From NCBI RefSeq assembly GCF_014192915.1, contig NZ_JACHYN010000008.1:215058-279057 (forward strand): 64,000 nt of DNA. Reading direction: 5' to 3'. The position numbers and the translations under genes are program-made. This stretch comes from Azospirillum sp. OGB3 (lineage in GTDB: Bacteria; Pseudomonadota; Alphaproteobacteria; Azospirillales; Azospirillaceae). Under the pieces are notes generated by a model. It did not search any database. It was not told the origin of the DNA and worked only from the letters and a program-made list of their open reading frames with translations. Position 1 is the first letter of the stretch; each line of letters starts with the position of its first letter. Positions 32,643-40,949 of the stretch are shown piece by piece.

Positions 32643-33662
32643 ATGAACACGCCCCAGACCGTACTCGTGACCGGCGGTGCCGGCTATGTCGGCAGTCACT
32701 GCGTGGCCGAACTGCTCGACCGCGGCTTCCGGGTCGTCGTGCTCGACAACCTGCGCCAGGGCCACCGCGCCGCCGTGCCGTCCGACGCCGCCTTCGTGGA
32801 GGCCGACCTTGCCGACATGGACGCGCTGACCCGCGTCTTCGCCGAATGGCGATTCGACGCGGTGCTCCACTTCGCCGCCCTGTCGCTGGTCGGTGAATCG
32901 ATGCGCGACCCGCACCTCTACCTGCACGGCAACACCGTCAACTCGCTGAACCTGATCCGCGCGGCGACCACGGCCGGCGTGCGCAAGATGGTCTTCTCCT
33001 CGACCGCCAACCTGTTCGGCACGCCGGAGCGCCAGCCGATCGACGAGGACACCACCATCGACCCCGGCAGCCCCTACGGCGAATCCAAGTTCTTCATCGA
33101 GCGCGCGCTGCATTGGGCCGACCGCTGCCACGGCCTGCGCTCCGCCTGCCTGCGCTACTTCAACGCCGCCGGCGCGCACCCGAACGGGATCATCGGCGAG
33201 GATCATGATCCGGAAACCCACCTGATCCCGCTGGTGCTCGACGCGGCCAGCGGCCGGCGCTCGCACATCGAGATCTTCGGCGACGACTATCCGACGGGGG
33301 ACGGCACCTGCGTGCGCGACTACATCCATGTCTGCGACCTCGCCGACGCGCATCTGCGGGTGCTGCCGACGCTGGAGACGCGCAGCGTCCGCTACAACCT
33401 GGGCAACGGCACGGGCTACAGCGTCCGCCAAGTGATCGAAGCGACGGAGCGGGTCACCGGTTTGACGGTTCCGGTGAAAGTCGGGCCGCGCCGCGCCGGC
33501 GATCCGGCGGTTCTGATCGCCTCGTCGGAGCGCATCCGGAGCGAGTTGGGCTGGAACCCGCGCTTCCCCGATCTGGACAGCATCATCGGCAGCGCGTGGG
33601 AATGGCGCCGCCGCCATCCGGGCGGCTACCGCGGCCCGGCCGTGGCGCAGGCCGCCGAGTGA
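32643..33662 (+). CDS. galE: UDP-glucose 4-epimerase
   Basis: 339 aa from the ATG at 32643 with AAGGAA upstream. It is an extended short-chain dehydrogenase: NAD-binding VLVTGGAGYVGSHCVAEL, DNLRQGH, VLHFAALSLVGESM, catalytic serine region KMVFSSTANLFGTPE and catalytic Tyr/Lys in PYGESKFFIE, then RYFNAAGAHPNGIIGE, YPTGDGTCVRDYIHVCDLADAH and YNLGNGTGYSVRQV. It interconverts UDP-glucose and UDP-galactose for surface glycans. SSTANLFG rather than the common SSTAAVYG is a minor variation. Next to the secretion and glycan island, it probably supplies sugar donor. A MarR-like gene follows 14 bp later. Confidence 0.95.
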   Translation: MNTPQTVLVTGGAGYVGSHCVAELLDRGFRVVVLDNLRQGHRAAVPSDAAFVEADLADMDALTRVFAEWRFDAVLHFAALSLVGESMRDPHLYLHGNTVNSLNLIRAATTAGVRKMVFSSTANLFGTPERQPIDEDTTIDPGSPYGESKFFIERALHWADRCHGLRSACLRYFNAAGAHPNGIIGEDHDPETHLIPLVLDAASGRRSHIEIFGDDYPTGDGTCVRDYIHVCDLADAHLRVLPTLETRSVRYNLGNGTGYSVRQVIEATERVTGLTVPVKVGPRRAGDPAVLIASSERIRSELGWNPRFPDLDSIIGSAWEWRRRHPGGYRGPAVAQAAE

Positions 33663-33676
33663 CGGAGAGACGAGGG

Positions 33677-34213
33677 ATGAGTACGCAGCGCCGGGCGGGC
33701 GCCGAATCCAAGCCGGCCCAAGACAAGCCGGATGCCATCGACGCGGCGGAACTGGCCGAGTATCACGGGCTCGCCCGGTTGATCGAGCGGATGCACCGCC
33801 GGTTCCTCGATGTCGTGCGGGCCGGCCTGCTGCGGCAGGGGATCGACGACATCGGGCCGGTTCAGGCGCTGATGGTCATGCTGATCGGCGACGACGAGCC
33901 GTCGGTCCGCGACCTGATGGAGCGCGGCTATTACCTGGGGTCCAACGCCTCCTACAGCCTGAAGATCCTGGTCGAGGCCGGCTACATCGACCGCGGCGCC
34001 AGCCAGCGTGACCGCCGCACGGCCCGGCTGCGCCTGACCGACAAGGGACGGACGCTGCGGGACGAGCTGTTCAAGTTGGAGCAGGGCCAAGCCACCGCTC
34101 TGGTCCGCAACGAGGCGGAGGCGGCCGACCTGAAGGCCGCCTACCGCACCCTGCGCCGGCTCGACCGCATCTGGGGCGACATGGTCCGCTACGCCGGCCA
34201 GGGACTCGATTGA
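33677..34213 (+). CDS. MarR-like winged-helix regulator
   Basis: 178 aa from the ATG at 33677. Residues 50-150 form a MarR-type winged helix: MHRRFLDVVRAGLLRQGI, DIGPVQALMVMLIGDDEPSVRDLMERGYYLGSNASYSLKILVEAGYI, wing RGASQRDRRTARLRLTDKG. The GYYLGSNASYSLKIL helix is conserved in an alphaproteobacterial subgroup related to LdtR, which controls cell-wall L,D-transpeptidases in related organisms. That subgroup link is from memory. It is in a likely operon with galE. Confidence 0.78.
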   Translation: MSTQRRAGAESKPAQDKPDAIDAAELAEYHGLARLIERMHRRFLDVVRAGLLRQGIDDIGPVQALMVMLIGDDEPSVRDLMERGYYLGSNASYSLKILVEAGYIDRGASQRDRRTARLRLTDKGRTLRDELFKLEQGQATALVRNEAEAADLKAAYRTLRRLDRIWGDMVRYAGQGLD

Positions 34214-34263
34214 GTGGCTCGACTGAACAGCCTTATGCATCTCCCACCCGCAGGCATCCGCAC

Positions 34264-35442
34264 ATGAGCGATTCATCCCTGTCCATCCGCGATGTCGAGC
34301 GTCTGCTCGAATCCTCGTCGGCGGAAGCCCGCATCGACACGATGCAGAAGCTGGCCGGCGATCTGGAGAAAGGCGGGCTGACCGACGCCGAGCGGTCGCT
34401 GGCTCTGGAGGTCATGCACTGCTTCGCCGCCGACGCCCAGGTCGCGGTGCGCGAGGCGGTGGCCTGGCAGATCCGCAACAACGCCCTGCTGACCGCGGAG
34501 CTGGCCGAGCGGCTGGTGAAGGACGTGGCCCGCGTGGCCTTCCCGATCCTGCGCGACGCCGGAAGCCTCAGCGACGAACTGCTGCTCGACGTGCTGGCCG
34601 ATCCCGACGCCGGCAAGCACATGGCCGTCGCCAACCGCCACACCGTGTCGGCGCGGGTGGCCGGGACGGTCGTCGAGACCGGCAACGTCGCGGTGGTGAC
34701 CGCCCTGCTGCGCAACCCCGGCGCGGAACTGGTGGAACCGGCGCTGCACCGGGCCTTGGACCGCTTCGGCCGGGTGCGCATGGTCAGCGAGGCCGCGGCG
34801 ACCCGCCCCGGCCTGCCGCTGGCCGTGGTGGAGCGGCTGGTCGCCTTCGTCTCCGACGCGGTGCGCGCCACGCTGGCCCACAGCCATGGCCTGTCCAAGG
34901 ATCTGGTGGACCGGCTGGCCAACCGCGGGCGCGAGTCGGCGACTCTGCGGCTGCTGCGCCCGGCGTTGCGCGGCGACGAGGATGTGGAGGCGGTGGCCCG
35001 CTGGCTGCACGCCAACGGGCGCTTCACCGCGGCGCTGCTGTTCCGCGTGCTGTGCGCGGGCGATGTCGCGCTGTTCGCGGCGGGGCTGGGGGCGAAGGCC
35101 GGCATCCCGGCGGACAACGCCCGCAGGCTGGCCTGGGACGACGGGGCGCTGGGGCTGCGGGCGGTGCTGAAGAAGGCGTCGGTCGCGCCGGTCCTGGTGC
35201 CGCCCTTCCAGGTGGCGATCGCGACCGCCAAGCGCATGGGCTACGAGGGCAGCGACAACCGCCGCGATGATTTCCAGGCGGAGGTCATGGCCGACCTGTT
35301 CGCCACCCTGACCCCTACGAATGAGTGGGTGGTGGACGAGCTTTTGCTGCAACTGTTCGACGGTGCGTCGGACGAGGTGATCGACCGCGCGCTGGATCAG
35401 GCGGGGTTGCCCTTTGCACCGGTGCGCGGGACGGGGACGTAA
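34264..35442 (+). CDS. DUF2336 (HEAT-like repeat) protein
   Basis: 392 aa from the ATG at 34264. The sequence is a string of alpha-helical HEAT-like units (for example SLALEVMHCFAADAQVAVREAV, ARVAFPILRDAGSLSDELLLDVLAD, NVAVVTALLRNPGAELVEPAL, RPGLPLAVVERLVAFVSD). This fits DUF2336 family proteins of alphaproteobacteria, which are of unknown biochemical function. Some are associated with cell-surface or motility regulation. There are no membrane spans. Third in the galE-marR direction with 50 bp spacing and weak ribosome site. Confidence 0.8.
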   Translation: MSDSSLSIRDVERLLESSSAEARIDTMQKLAGDLEKGGLTDAERSLALEVMHCFAADAQVAVREAVAWQIRNNALLTAELAERLVKDVARVAFPILRDAGSLSDELLLDVLADPDAGKHMAVANRHTVSARVAGTVVETGNVAVVTALLRNPGAELVEPALHRALDRFGRVRMVSEAAATRPGLPLAVVERLVAFVSDAVRATLAHSHGLSKDLVDRLANRGRESATLRLLRPALRGDEDVEAVARWLHANGRFTAALLFRVLCAGDVALFAAGLGAKAGIPADNARRLAWDDGALGLRAVLKKASVAPVLVPPFQVAIATAKRMGYEGSDNRRDDFQAEVMADLFATLTPTNEWVVDELLLQLFDGASDEVIDRALDQAGLPFAPVRGTGT

Positions 35443-35461
35443 GTTGCGGATGGGGCAACGC

Positions 35462-35577
35462 TTGCCCCCTCCCTAACCCTCCCCCGCTGTCGCAGGGGAG
35501 GGGATAAAACTCCCTCCCTTGCGACAGCGGAGGAGGGAAGGGGCCCGCGGCGAAGCCGTGGGAAGGGTGGGGGCAAC
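35462..35577. repeat. Intergenic palindromic repeat, family C, copy 2
   Basis: TTGCCCCCTCCCTAACCCTC at the left and GGGAAGGGTGGGGGCAA at the right frame two complementary hairpins (CCCCCGCTGTCGCAGG and its inverse GCGACAGCGGAGGAGGG). It sits between convergent DUF2336 and TetR genes, and probably ends both transcripts. Confidence 0.8.
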
Positions 35578-35581
35578 GCGC

Positions 35582-36145
35582 CTACACTCCCTCCGGCACC
35601 AGCACCTTCCCGCAAATGTCCCGCGCCTTCTCGAAACGGTCCGGCGCGGCGGAGCGGGCCAGCAGCCCTTCCCCGAAGATGAAGGAATAGAACAGATACG
35701 CCCGCGCGAAGGCGTCGTCGGGGTCCAGCCCCAGGCCGGCGAACAGGTCCGACACGCAGCGCAGGCGTTCGCGGTCGACCTCCGCCACGATCTCGGACGC
35801 GCGGGGGTCGCGGCGCGCCCAGTCGCGCATCGCCAGTTCAATGGCGATGCCGCGCGGGTTGCTGCTGCCGCCATACAGCGACAGCACGTAGCGCAGCCCC
35901 TCGGCTGGCGTGCGGCCGTCCAGGCGGGTCTGCGCCTTGATCGCCTCGATGCGGCCGGTTTTCCAGCCCTCCAGCATCGCCTCCACCAGCTCCATCCGGT
36001 CGCGAAAGTGCCAGTAGAAGCTGCCCTTGGTCACCTTCAGCCGCTTGGCCAGAAGCTCGACCCGCACCTGCTCGACGCCGCCCTCCGCCAGGGCGGAGAA
36101 GGCGGCGGACAGCCAGGATTCGCGGTTCAGCGTCTTCGCTTCCAT
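35582..36145 (-). CDS. TetR-family regulator (LiuQ-like by context)
   Basis: 187 aa from the ATG at 36145, preceded by CGGAG. The winged/TetR helix-turn-helix is residues 10-55: WLSAAFSALAEGGVEQVRVELLAKRLKVTKGSFYWHFRDRMELVEAML. The ligand domain ends in FYSFIFGEGLLARSAAP. An 18-bp palindrome 18 bp upstream of the start also occurs twice in front of the leucine-degradation operon at 53.2 kb, so this protein probably controls that operon and itself. A TetR regulator named LiuQ was proposed for branched-chain amino acid degradation in some proteobacteria by comparative genomics. Whether this is its orthologue is not established. Confidence 0.85.
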   Translation of the reverse strand: MEAKTLNRESWLSAAFSALAEGGVEQVRVELLAKRLKVTKGSFYWHFRDRMELVEAMLEGWKTGRIEAIKAQTRLDGRTPAEGLRYVLSLYGGSSNPRGIAIELAMRDWARRDPRASEIVAEVDRERLRCVSDLFAGLGLDPDDAFARAYLFYSFIFGEGLLARSAAPDRFEKARDICGKVLVPEGV

Positions 36146-36162
36146 CGGCAACACTCCGGAGA

Positions 36163-36180
36163 CCATACGGCAGCGTATCG
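36163..36180. promoter_or_regulatory. TetR operator (copy at the regulator gene)
   Basis: CCATACG-GCAG-CGTATCG, a 7-4-7 palindrome with one mismatch, just upstream of the TetR start at 36145. The same 7-4-7 pattern is found at 53180-53197 and 53200-53217. Position predicts autorepression. Confidence 0.65.
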
Positions 36181-36269
36181 ATTCGCCGATGGCCTGTCCA
36201 GAACCCGGCGGGCGGTGCGGGCGTCGAACCTTATACGGATTTGGCCGGAGAGGGGAAGCCGGGCGCGCC

Positions 36270-37826
36270 TCAGCGCGCCTTTGCCGCAGTGAACAGGTCC
36301 TTGTGGGCGTCGCGCAGCAGGTTCTTCTGCACCTTGCCCATGGCGTTGCGCGGCAGTTCATCCATGAAGAAGACGCGCTTGGGCACCTTGAAGTTGGCGA
36401 GCTGCTCCTTGCAGACGGCGATCACCGCCGCCTCGTCCAGGGTGGTGTTGCCCGGCTTGCGCAGGACCACGGCGGTCACCGCCTCGCCGAAGTCGGGGTG
36501 CGGCACGCCGACCACCGCCGATTCGACCACGCCGTCGATGCCGTCGATCACCGTCTCGACCTCCTTCGGGTAGACGTTGAAGCCGCCGGAGATGATCAGG
36601 TCCTTGGCGCGCCCGACGATGTGGACGTAGCCGCGCCCGTCCACCTTGCCGACGTCGCCGGTGATGAAGAAGCCGTCCGGCTTGATCTCCTGCTTCGTCT
36701 TTTCGGGCATCCGCCAGTAGCCGGAGAACACGTTCGGCCCGGCGACCTCGATGATGCCGATCGCGTCGGTGCCGAGGCTCGCGCCGGTCTCCGGGTCCAC
36801 GACGCGCACCGAGACCTCGGGCAGAGGGAAGCCGACCGTGCCGGGGATGCGGTCGCCGTCCAGCGGGTTGGAGGTCAGCATCCCGGTCTCGGTCATGCCA
36901 TAACGCTCCAGGATGGCGTGGCCGGTGCGGGCGGAGAACTCCTTGTGCGTGTCGGCCAGCAGCGGGGCCGAGCCGGAAACGAACAGCCGCATGTGCGCCG
37001 TCGCCTCGCGCGTCAGGCCGGGATGAGCGAGCAGGCGGGTGTAGAAGGTCGGCACGCCCATCATCACCGTGGCGCGCGGCAGCAGCCCCATCACCTGCTC
37101 GGCGTCGAACTTCGACAGGAACAGCATGGAGGAGCCGTTCAGCAGCACGCAGTTGGTCGCCACGAACAGGCCGTGCGTGTGGAAGATCGGCAGGGCGTGC
37201 AGCAGCACGTCGTTCGGCTGGAAACCCCAGTACTTGTGCAGCGTCAGCGCGTTGGAGCCGAGATTGCGGTGGCTCATCATCGCGCCCTTCGACCGCCCGG
37301 TGGTGCCGGAGGTGTAGAGGATCGCGGCGAGGTCGTCGGCGTCCGCCGGGACGGTCGCGAAGTCCGTGACTTTGCCGGCGGCCTGCTCCGGCAGGGTGCC
37401 CTCGCCGTGGGTGCCGAGAGTCAGGAGATGGGCGACCTTGGCCTTGTCGGCGACCTCGCGCAGGGCGTCGGCGGATTCGGGACGGGCGACGAAGACGTGC
37501 GGCTCGGCGTCGGTCAGGAAATACTCGACCTCCGCCTTCGTGTAGGCCGGGTTCAGCGGCAGGAAGACGCCGCCCGCGCGCACGGTGGCGAGGTAGAGGA
37601 TGATGTTCTCGACCGACTTCTCCACCTGCACGGCGACCCGGTCGCCCTTCTTCAGGCCGAGGTCGGCGAGCAGGTTGGCGTAGCGGCCGGTCAGGGCTTC
37701 GAGGTCACCGTAGGTGACGGTGCGGGCGTTATCCGTGCCGGGCTCGGTCTCGGCGAAGGGGCGGCTGCGGTCCGCCGGAAAGCGGGAACGGAACAGCTCG
37801 AACAGATTGCCACCCACTTCGGACAT
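36270..37826 (-). CDS. matB: Malonyl-CoA synthetase (MatB-like AMP-forming ligase)
   Basis: 518 aa from the ATG at 37826, with GGAGGGG seven bases upstream. The AMP-binding family motifs are canonical: P-loop ILYTSGTTGRSKGAMMSH near residue 174, YGMTETGMLTSNP, GFFITGDVGKVDGRGYVHIVGRAKDLIISGGFNVYP and the C-terminal catalytic lysine region LPRNAMGKVQKNLLR. The overall sequence (MGVPTFYTRLL, RLFVSGSAPLL) matches rhizobial MatB, which makes malonyl-CoA from malonate. The gene follows a MatR-like GntR regulator, and a GTATAC site lies between them. No malonyl-CoA decarboxylase (matA) or malonate carrier is adjacent, so the pathway is incomplete here. Confidence 0.88.
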   Translation of the reverse strand: MSEVGGNLFELFRSRFPADRSRPFAETEPGTDNARTVTYGDLEALTGRYANLLADLGLKKGDRVAVQVEKSVENIILYLATVRAGGVFLPLNPAYTKAEVEYFLTDAEPHVFVARPESADALREVADKAKVAHLLTLGTHGEGTLPEQAAGKVTDFATVPADADDLAAILYTSGTTGRSKGAMMSHRNLGSNALTLHKYWGFQPNDVLLHALPIFHTHGLFVATNCVLLNGSSMLFLSKFDAEQVMGLLPRATVMMGVPTFYTRLLAHPGLTREATAHMRLFVSGSAPLLADTHKEFSARTGHAILERYGMTETGMLTSNPLDGDRIPGTVGFPLPEVSVRVVDPETGASLGTDAIGIIEVAGPNVFSGYWRMPEKTKQEIKPDGFFITGDVGKVDGRGYVHIVGRAKDLIISGGFNVYPKEVETVIDGIDGVVESAVVGVPHPDFGEAVTAVVLRKPGNTTLDEAAVIAVCKEQLANFKVPKRVFFMDELPRNAMGKVQKNLLRDAHKDLFTAAKAR

Positions 37827-37898
37827 TGTTTTCCCCTCCATGCACCCGGTGATCCGGTGCCCAGGGTTTAGCACAAGCGCATCCCGTCGGCCACCGCT

Positions 37899-37908
37899 TT
37901 GTATACGG
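37899..37908. promoter_or_regulatory. Candidate MatR-type operator before matB
   Basis: TTGTATACGG, with GTATAC core at 37901-37906, 73 bp upstream of matB and in the 90-bp gap after the GntR gene. The same core as the perfect palindrome at 38662-38671. As I recall, rhizobial MatR binds a TTGTATACA-like site. This is not verified here. Confidence 0.5.
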
Positions 37909-37917
37909 AAGACCGTC

Positions 37918-38613
37918 CTATTGTATTTCGTTCCCGCCCATGATGGACACGAACTCGGTGAAGATGTCGATCTGGATGGTCACGTGGCGCCGCATGGCGG
38001 CGTAGGCGGCCTCCGGGTCGCCGGCCAGGATCGCCTCCACCACGTCGTCATGCTCCTTGAAGCTGTCCTTGACGCGGTAGGGGTGGTTGAGCTGGTAGCG
38101 GCGATAGGGGGCCAGCCGGGCGAACAGGCTGCGCGCGATTTCCTGCAGCGGCTCGTTGTGGCTGCCCGCCTGCACGGCCTCGTGGAAGGAGCGGTTCACC
38201 GCGTAGTAGGCGTCCAGTTCCCGTGCCTCCATATGCGCCTTGGAAGTGTCGTGGAGGCGCTTCAGCGCCTGCTTCTCCTCTTCCGACATGCGGCGGGCGG
38301 CGAAGCGGGCGCACAGCCCCTCGATTTCCGACATCACCTCGAACATCTGCACCATGCGGTGCAGCTTCAGCGGCGCCACCACCGCCCCCTGGCGCGGCTG
38401 CTTTTCCACCAGCCCGGCGTGGACGAGCTGGAGGATCGCCTCGCGGATCGGGGTGCGGGAGATGTTGAAGCGCTGGGCGAGGCTCTCCTCGTCCAGCCGC
38501 GTTCCGGGGCGCAGGCGGCCGAGGAAGATGTCCTCCTCGATGGCGAGCCGCACCTCGTCGGCGCGGGTGGCACCCTTATCGGCGGTCTTGCTGGCGGCAA
38601 TCCGGTCGCTCAT
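37918..38613 (-). CDS. GntR-family FCD regulator, MatR-like
   Basis: 231 aa. Winged helix at residues 20-85: ATRADEVRLAIEEDIFLGRL, DEESLAQRFNISRTPIREAILQLVHAGLVEKQPRQGAVV. FCD domain follows with LCARFAARRMS, the metal-binding type AVNRSFHEAVQAGSHN, and KEHDDVVEAILAGDPEAAYAAMRRHVTIQ. It lies upstream of and codirectional with matB and divergent from the acyl-CoA dehydrogenase gene. TTGTATACAA lies 50 bp upstream of its start and a related site before matB, so it probably represses both. The rhizobial matABC operon is controlled by a GntR repressor, MatR. Function here is inferred from that arrangement. Confidence 0.87.
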   Translation of the reverse strand: MSDRIAASKTADKGATRADEVRLAIEEDIFLGRLRPGTRLDEESLAQRFNISRTPIREAILQLVHAGLVEKQPRQGAVVAPLKLHRMVQMFEVMSEIEGLCARFAARRMSEEEKQALKRLHDTSKAHMEARELDAYYAVNRSFHEAVQAGSHNEPLQEIARSLFARLAPYRRYQLNHPYRVKDSFKEHDDVVEAILAGDPEAAYAAMRRHVTIQIDIFTEFVSIMGGNEIQ

Positions 38614-38661
38614 CCCGAGCGTGTCCCCTTCCTCATCCGCGGCCTTCCGCCGCTCCCGTCT

Positions 38662-38671
38662 TTGTATACAA
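38662..38671. promoter_or_regulatory. MatR-type operator in a divergent promoter
   Basis: TTGTATACAA, a perfect 10-bp palindrome in the 161-bp region between the GntR gene (start 38613) and the acyl-CoA dehydrogenase gene (start 38775). It fits the FadR/FCD GntR operator consensus. Its location allows control of both directions. Confidence 0.6.
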
Positions 38672-38774
38672 GAGATGGACAGCGCGTATCCACCATGATA
38701 GTCCTTCTTCCCAACAATGAGAACCGGAGACCCGTTTTGGACTCCGGGCCAATGCGGTTCTGGGGAGGATGCGC

Positions 38775-39914
38775 ATGGATTTTGCGCTTTCGGAGGAGCA
38801 GCAGGCGTTCCGCGACACGGCGCGCGATTTCGCGCAGCAGGAAATGGCGCCGAACGCCGCGCACTGGGATGAGAACAGCGTCTTTCCCGTCGACACCCTG
38901 AGGCAGGCCGCCGCGCTGGGCTTCGCCGGCATCTATGTGGGGGAGGAGTTCGGCGGCTCCGGACTCGGGCGGCTGGACGCGGCGGTGATCTTCGAAGAGC
39001 TGTCGGCAGCCTGCCCGTCCACGGCGGCCTACATCTCCATCCACAACATGGCCTCCTGGATGATCGACCGCTTCGGCAACGCGGAGCAGCGCGCCCGCTT
39101 CCTGCCGAAGCTGACGAGCATGGAGCATTTCGCCAGCTATTGCCTGACCGAGCCGGGGGCGGGGTCCGACGCGGCCTCGCTGCGCACGCGGGCGGAGCGG
39201 GACGGCGACCATTACGTGCTGAACGGCTCGAAGGCCTTCATCTCCGGCGGCGGCACGTCGGACGTTTATGTCTGCATGGTCCGCACCGGCGAGCCCGGCC
39301 CCAAGGGCATCTCCTGCATCGTCGTGGAGAAGGGCACGCCCGGCCTGTCCTTCGGCAAGCAGGAGCACAAGCTGGGCTGGAAGAGCCAGCCGACGTCGGC
39401 CGTCATCTTCGAGAACTGCCGCGTGCCCGTCGCCAACCGCATCGGCGAGGAAGGGGAGGGTTTCCGCATCGCCATGAAGGGGCTCGACGGCGGGCGTCTG
39501 AACATCGCCGCCTGCTCGGTCGGCGGGGCGCGCTTCTGCCTGGAGCAGGCCATCGCCTACACCACGGAGCGCAAGCAGTTCGGCAAGCCGCTGAACGCCT
39601 TCCAGGCCTTGCAGTTCAAGCTGGCCGACATGGCGACGGAGCTCGACGCCGCCCGGCTGATGCTGCACCGCGCCGCTTCCAGCCTCGACGCCGGATCGCC
39701 GGAGGCGACGGCCCATTGCGCGATGGCCAAGCGCTTCGCCACCGACACCGGCTTCCAGGTGGTGAACGAGGCGCTGCAGCTTCACGGCGGGTACGGCTAC
39801 ATCAAGGAATACCCGATCGAGCGGATTTTCCGCGACCTGCGGGTTCACCAGATTCTCGAAGGCACCAACGAAATCATGCGCGTCATCATCGCCCGCCATC
39901 TGACCGGCGGCTGA
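38775..39914 (+). CDS. Acyl-CoA dehydrogenase, isobutyryl-CoA dehydrogenase-like
   Basis: 379 aa if started at the ATG at 38775, six bases after GGGGAGG; a start at 38769 would add two residues. FAD-dependent dehydrogenase with the family motifs: [79 protein letters not shown] and the catalytic Glu in [13 protein letters not shown]. The last segment and the adjacent 3-hydroxyisobutyrate dehydrogenase gene suggest it acts on isobutyryl-CoA in valine breakdown. Electrons would pass through ETF to the ETF-QO encoded at 63126. Other branched-chain acyl-CoAs cannot be excluded. Confidence 0.88.
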   Translation: MDFALSEEQQAFRDTARDFAQQEMAPNAAHWDENSVFPVDTLRQAAALGFAGIYVGEEFGGSGLGRLDAAVIFEELSAACPSTAAYISIHNMASWMIDRFGNAEQRARFLPKLTSMEHFASYCLTEPGAGSDAASLRTRAERDGDHYVLNGSKAFISGGGTSDVYVCMVRTGEPGPKGISCIVVEKGTPGLSFGKQEHKLGWKSQPTSAVIFENCRVPVANRIGEEGEGFRIAMKGLDGGRLNIAACSVGGARFCLEQAIAYTTERKQFGKPLNAFQALQFKLADMATELDAARLMLHRAASSLDAGSPEATAHCAMAKRFATDTGFQVVNEALQLHGGYGYIKEYPIERIFRDLRVHQILEGTNEIMRVIIARHLTGG

Positions 39915-39945
39915 TAGCGTCATTATAAAGCGAGGGGGAAACGCA

Positions 39946-40836
39946 ATGGCGACGATCGCCTTTATCGGGCTGGGCAACATGGGTGCGCCGATGATGCGCA
40001 ACCTGCTGAAGGCCGGCCACACCGTCCTGGCCTTCGACCTGTCGGAGGCCGCCTGCACCGCCGCGCGCGACGCAGGCGCCACCATCGCCGCCGGTCCCGG
40101 CGCCGCGGCGGGGGAGGCCGAGGTGGTCGTGACCATGCTGCCTGCCGGCAAGCATGTGCGCGAGGTCTACACCGCGCCGGACGGCATCATCGCCAAGGCC
40201 AAGCCGGGCAGCCTGTTCATCGACAGCTCCACCGTGGACGTCGACAGCGCCCGCACCGTCGCTGCGGCGGCGGAGGCGGCGGGCCACGCCATGGTCGACG
40301 CGCCGGTGTCCGGCGGCGTCGGCGGGGCCGAGGCGGCGACGCTGACCTTCATGGTCGGCGGCAGCGACACCGCCTTCCGCCGCGCCGAGCCGATCCTGTC
40401 GGCGATGGGCAAGGCCATCGTGCACACCGGCGGGCCGGGCAACGGTCAGGCCGCGAAGATCTGCAACAACATGATCCTCGGCATCTCGATGCTCGGCGTG
40501 TCGGAGGCCTTTGCGCTCGCCGAGAAGCTGGGGCTGGAGTCGCAGAAGCTGTTCGACGTGGCGTCGAAGTCGTCAGGCCAGTGCTGGTCGTTGACCAGCT
40601 ATTGCCCGGTGCCGGGTCCGGTCCCGACCTCGCCGGCCAACCGCGACTACCAGCCGGGCTTCGCCGCCGCGCTGATGCTGAAGGACCTGAAGCTGGCGGT
40701 CGAGGCCGGGCAGAGCACCGGCAGCCCGCTGCCGCTCGGCGGTGAGGCGGCGCAGATGTACGCGCTGTTCTGCAACGCCGGCTTCGGCGGCAAGGACTTC
40801 TCCGGCATCGTCAATCTGCTGCGCGGGAAGCCGTAA
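39946..40836 (+). CDS. mmsB: 3-hydroxyisobutyrate dehydrogenase
   Basis: 296 aa, 31 bp after the dehydrogenase gene with GAGGGGG upstream. NAD-binding IAFIGLGNMGAPMMRNLLKAGHTV, FMVGG, DAPVSGGVGGAEAATLTFMVGG, catalytic lysine region GNGQAAKICNNMILGISMLGVSEAFAL, and QPGFAAALMLKDLKLAVEAG are diagnostic for this beta-hydroxyacid dehydrogenase. It oxidises 3-hydroxyisobutyrate to methylmalonate semialdehyde in valine degradation. The next enzyme, MmsA, is encoded at 5056-6555. Confidence 0.93.
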   Translation: MATIAFIGLGNMGAPMMRNLLKAGHTVLAFDLSEAACTAARDAGATIAAGPGAAAGEAEVVVTMLPAGKHVREVYTAPDGIIAKAKPGSLFIDSSTVDVDSARTVAAAAEAAGHAMVDAPVSGGVGGAEAATLTFMVGGSDTAFRRAEPILSAMGKAIVHTGGPGNGQAAKICNNMILGISMLGVSEAFALAEKLGLESQKLFDVASKSSGQCWSLTSYCPVPGPVPTSPANRDYQPGFAAALMLKDLKLAVEAGQSTGSPLPLGGEAAQMYALFCNAGFGGKDFSGIVNLLRGKP

Positions 40837-40850
40837 GGGCGGTCACGGAG

Positions 40851-40939
40851 CCCCCACCCTAACCCTCCCCCGCTGACGCAGGGGAGGGGACTGTTTCCTC
40901 CCTCCCCTGCGAAGCGGGGGAGGGCCGGGGTGGGGGCAA
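40851..40939. repeat. Intergenic palindromic repeat, family C, copy 3
   Basis: CCCCCACCCTAACCCTCCCC followed by CGCTGACGCAGGGGAGGGG, then the inverse CCCTCCCCTGCGAAGCGGGG and AGGGCCGGGGTGGGGGCAA. It fills nearly all of the 113 bp between mmsB and the truncated C-terminus of the fusion regulator (stop at 40950). Confidence 0.8.
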
Positions 40940-40949
40940 ACGCCGCCCC

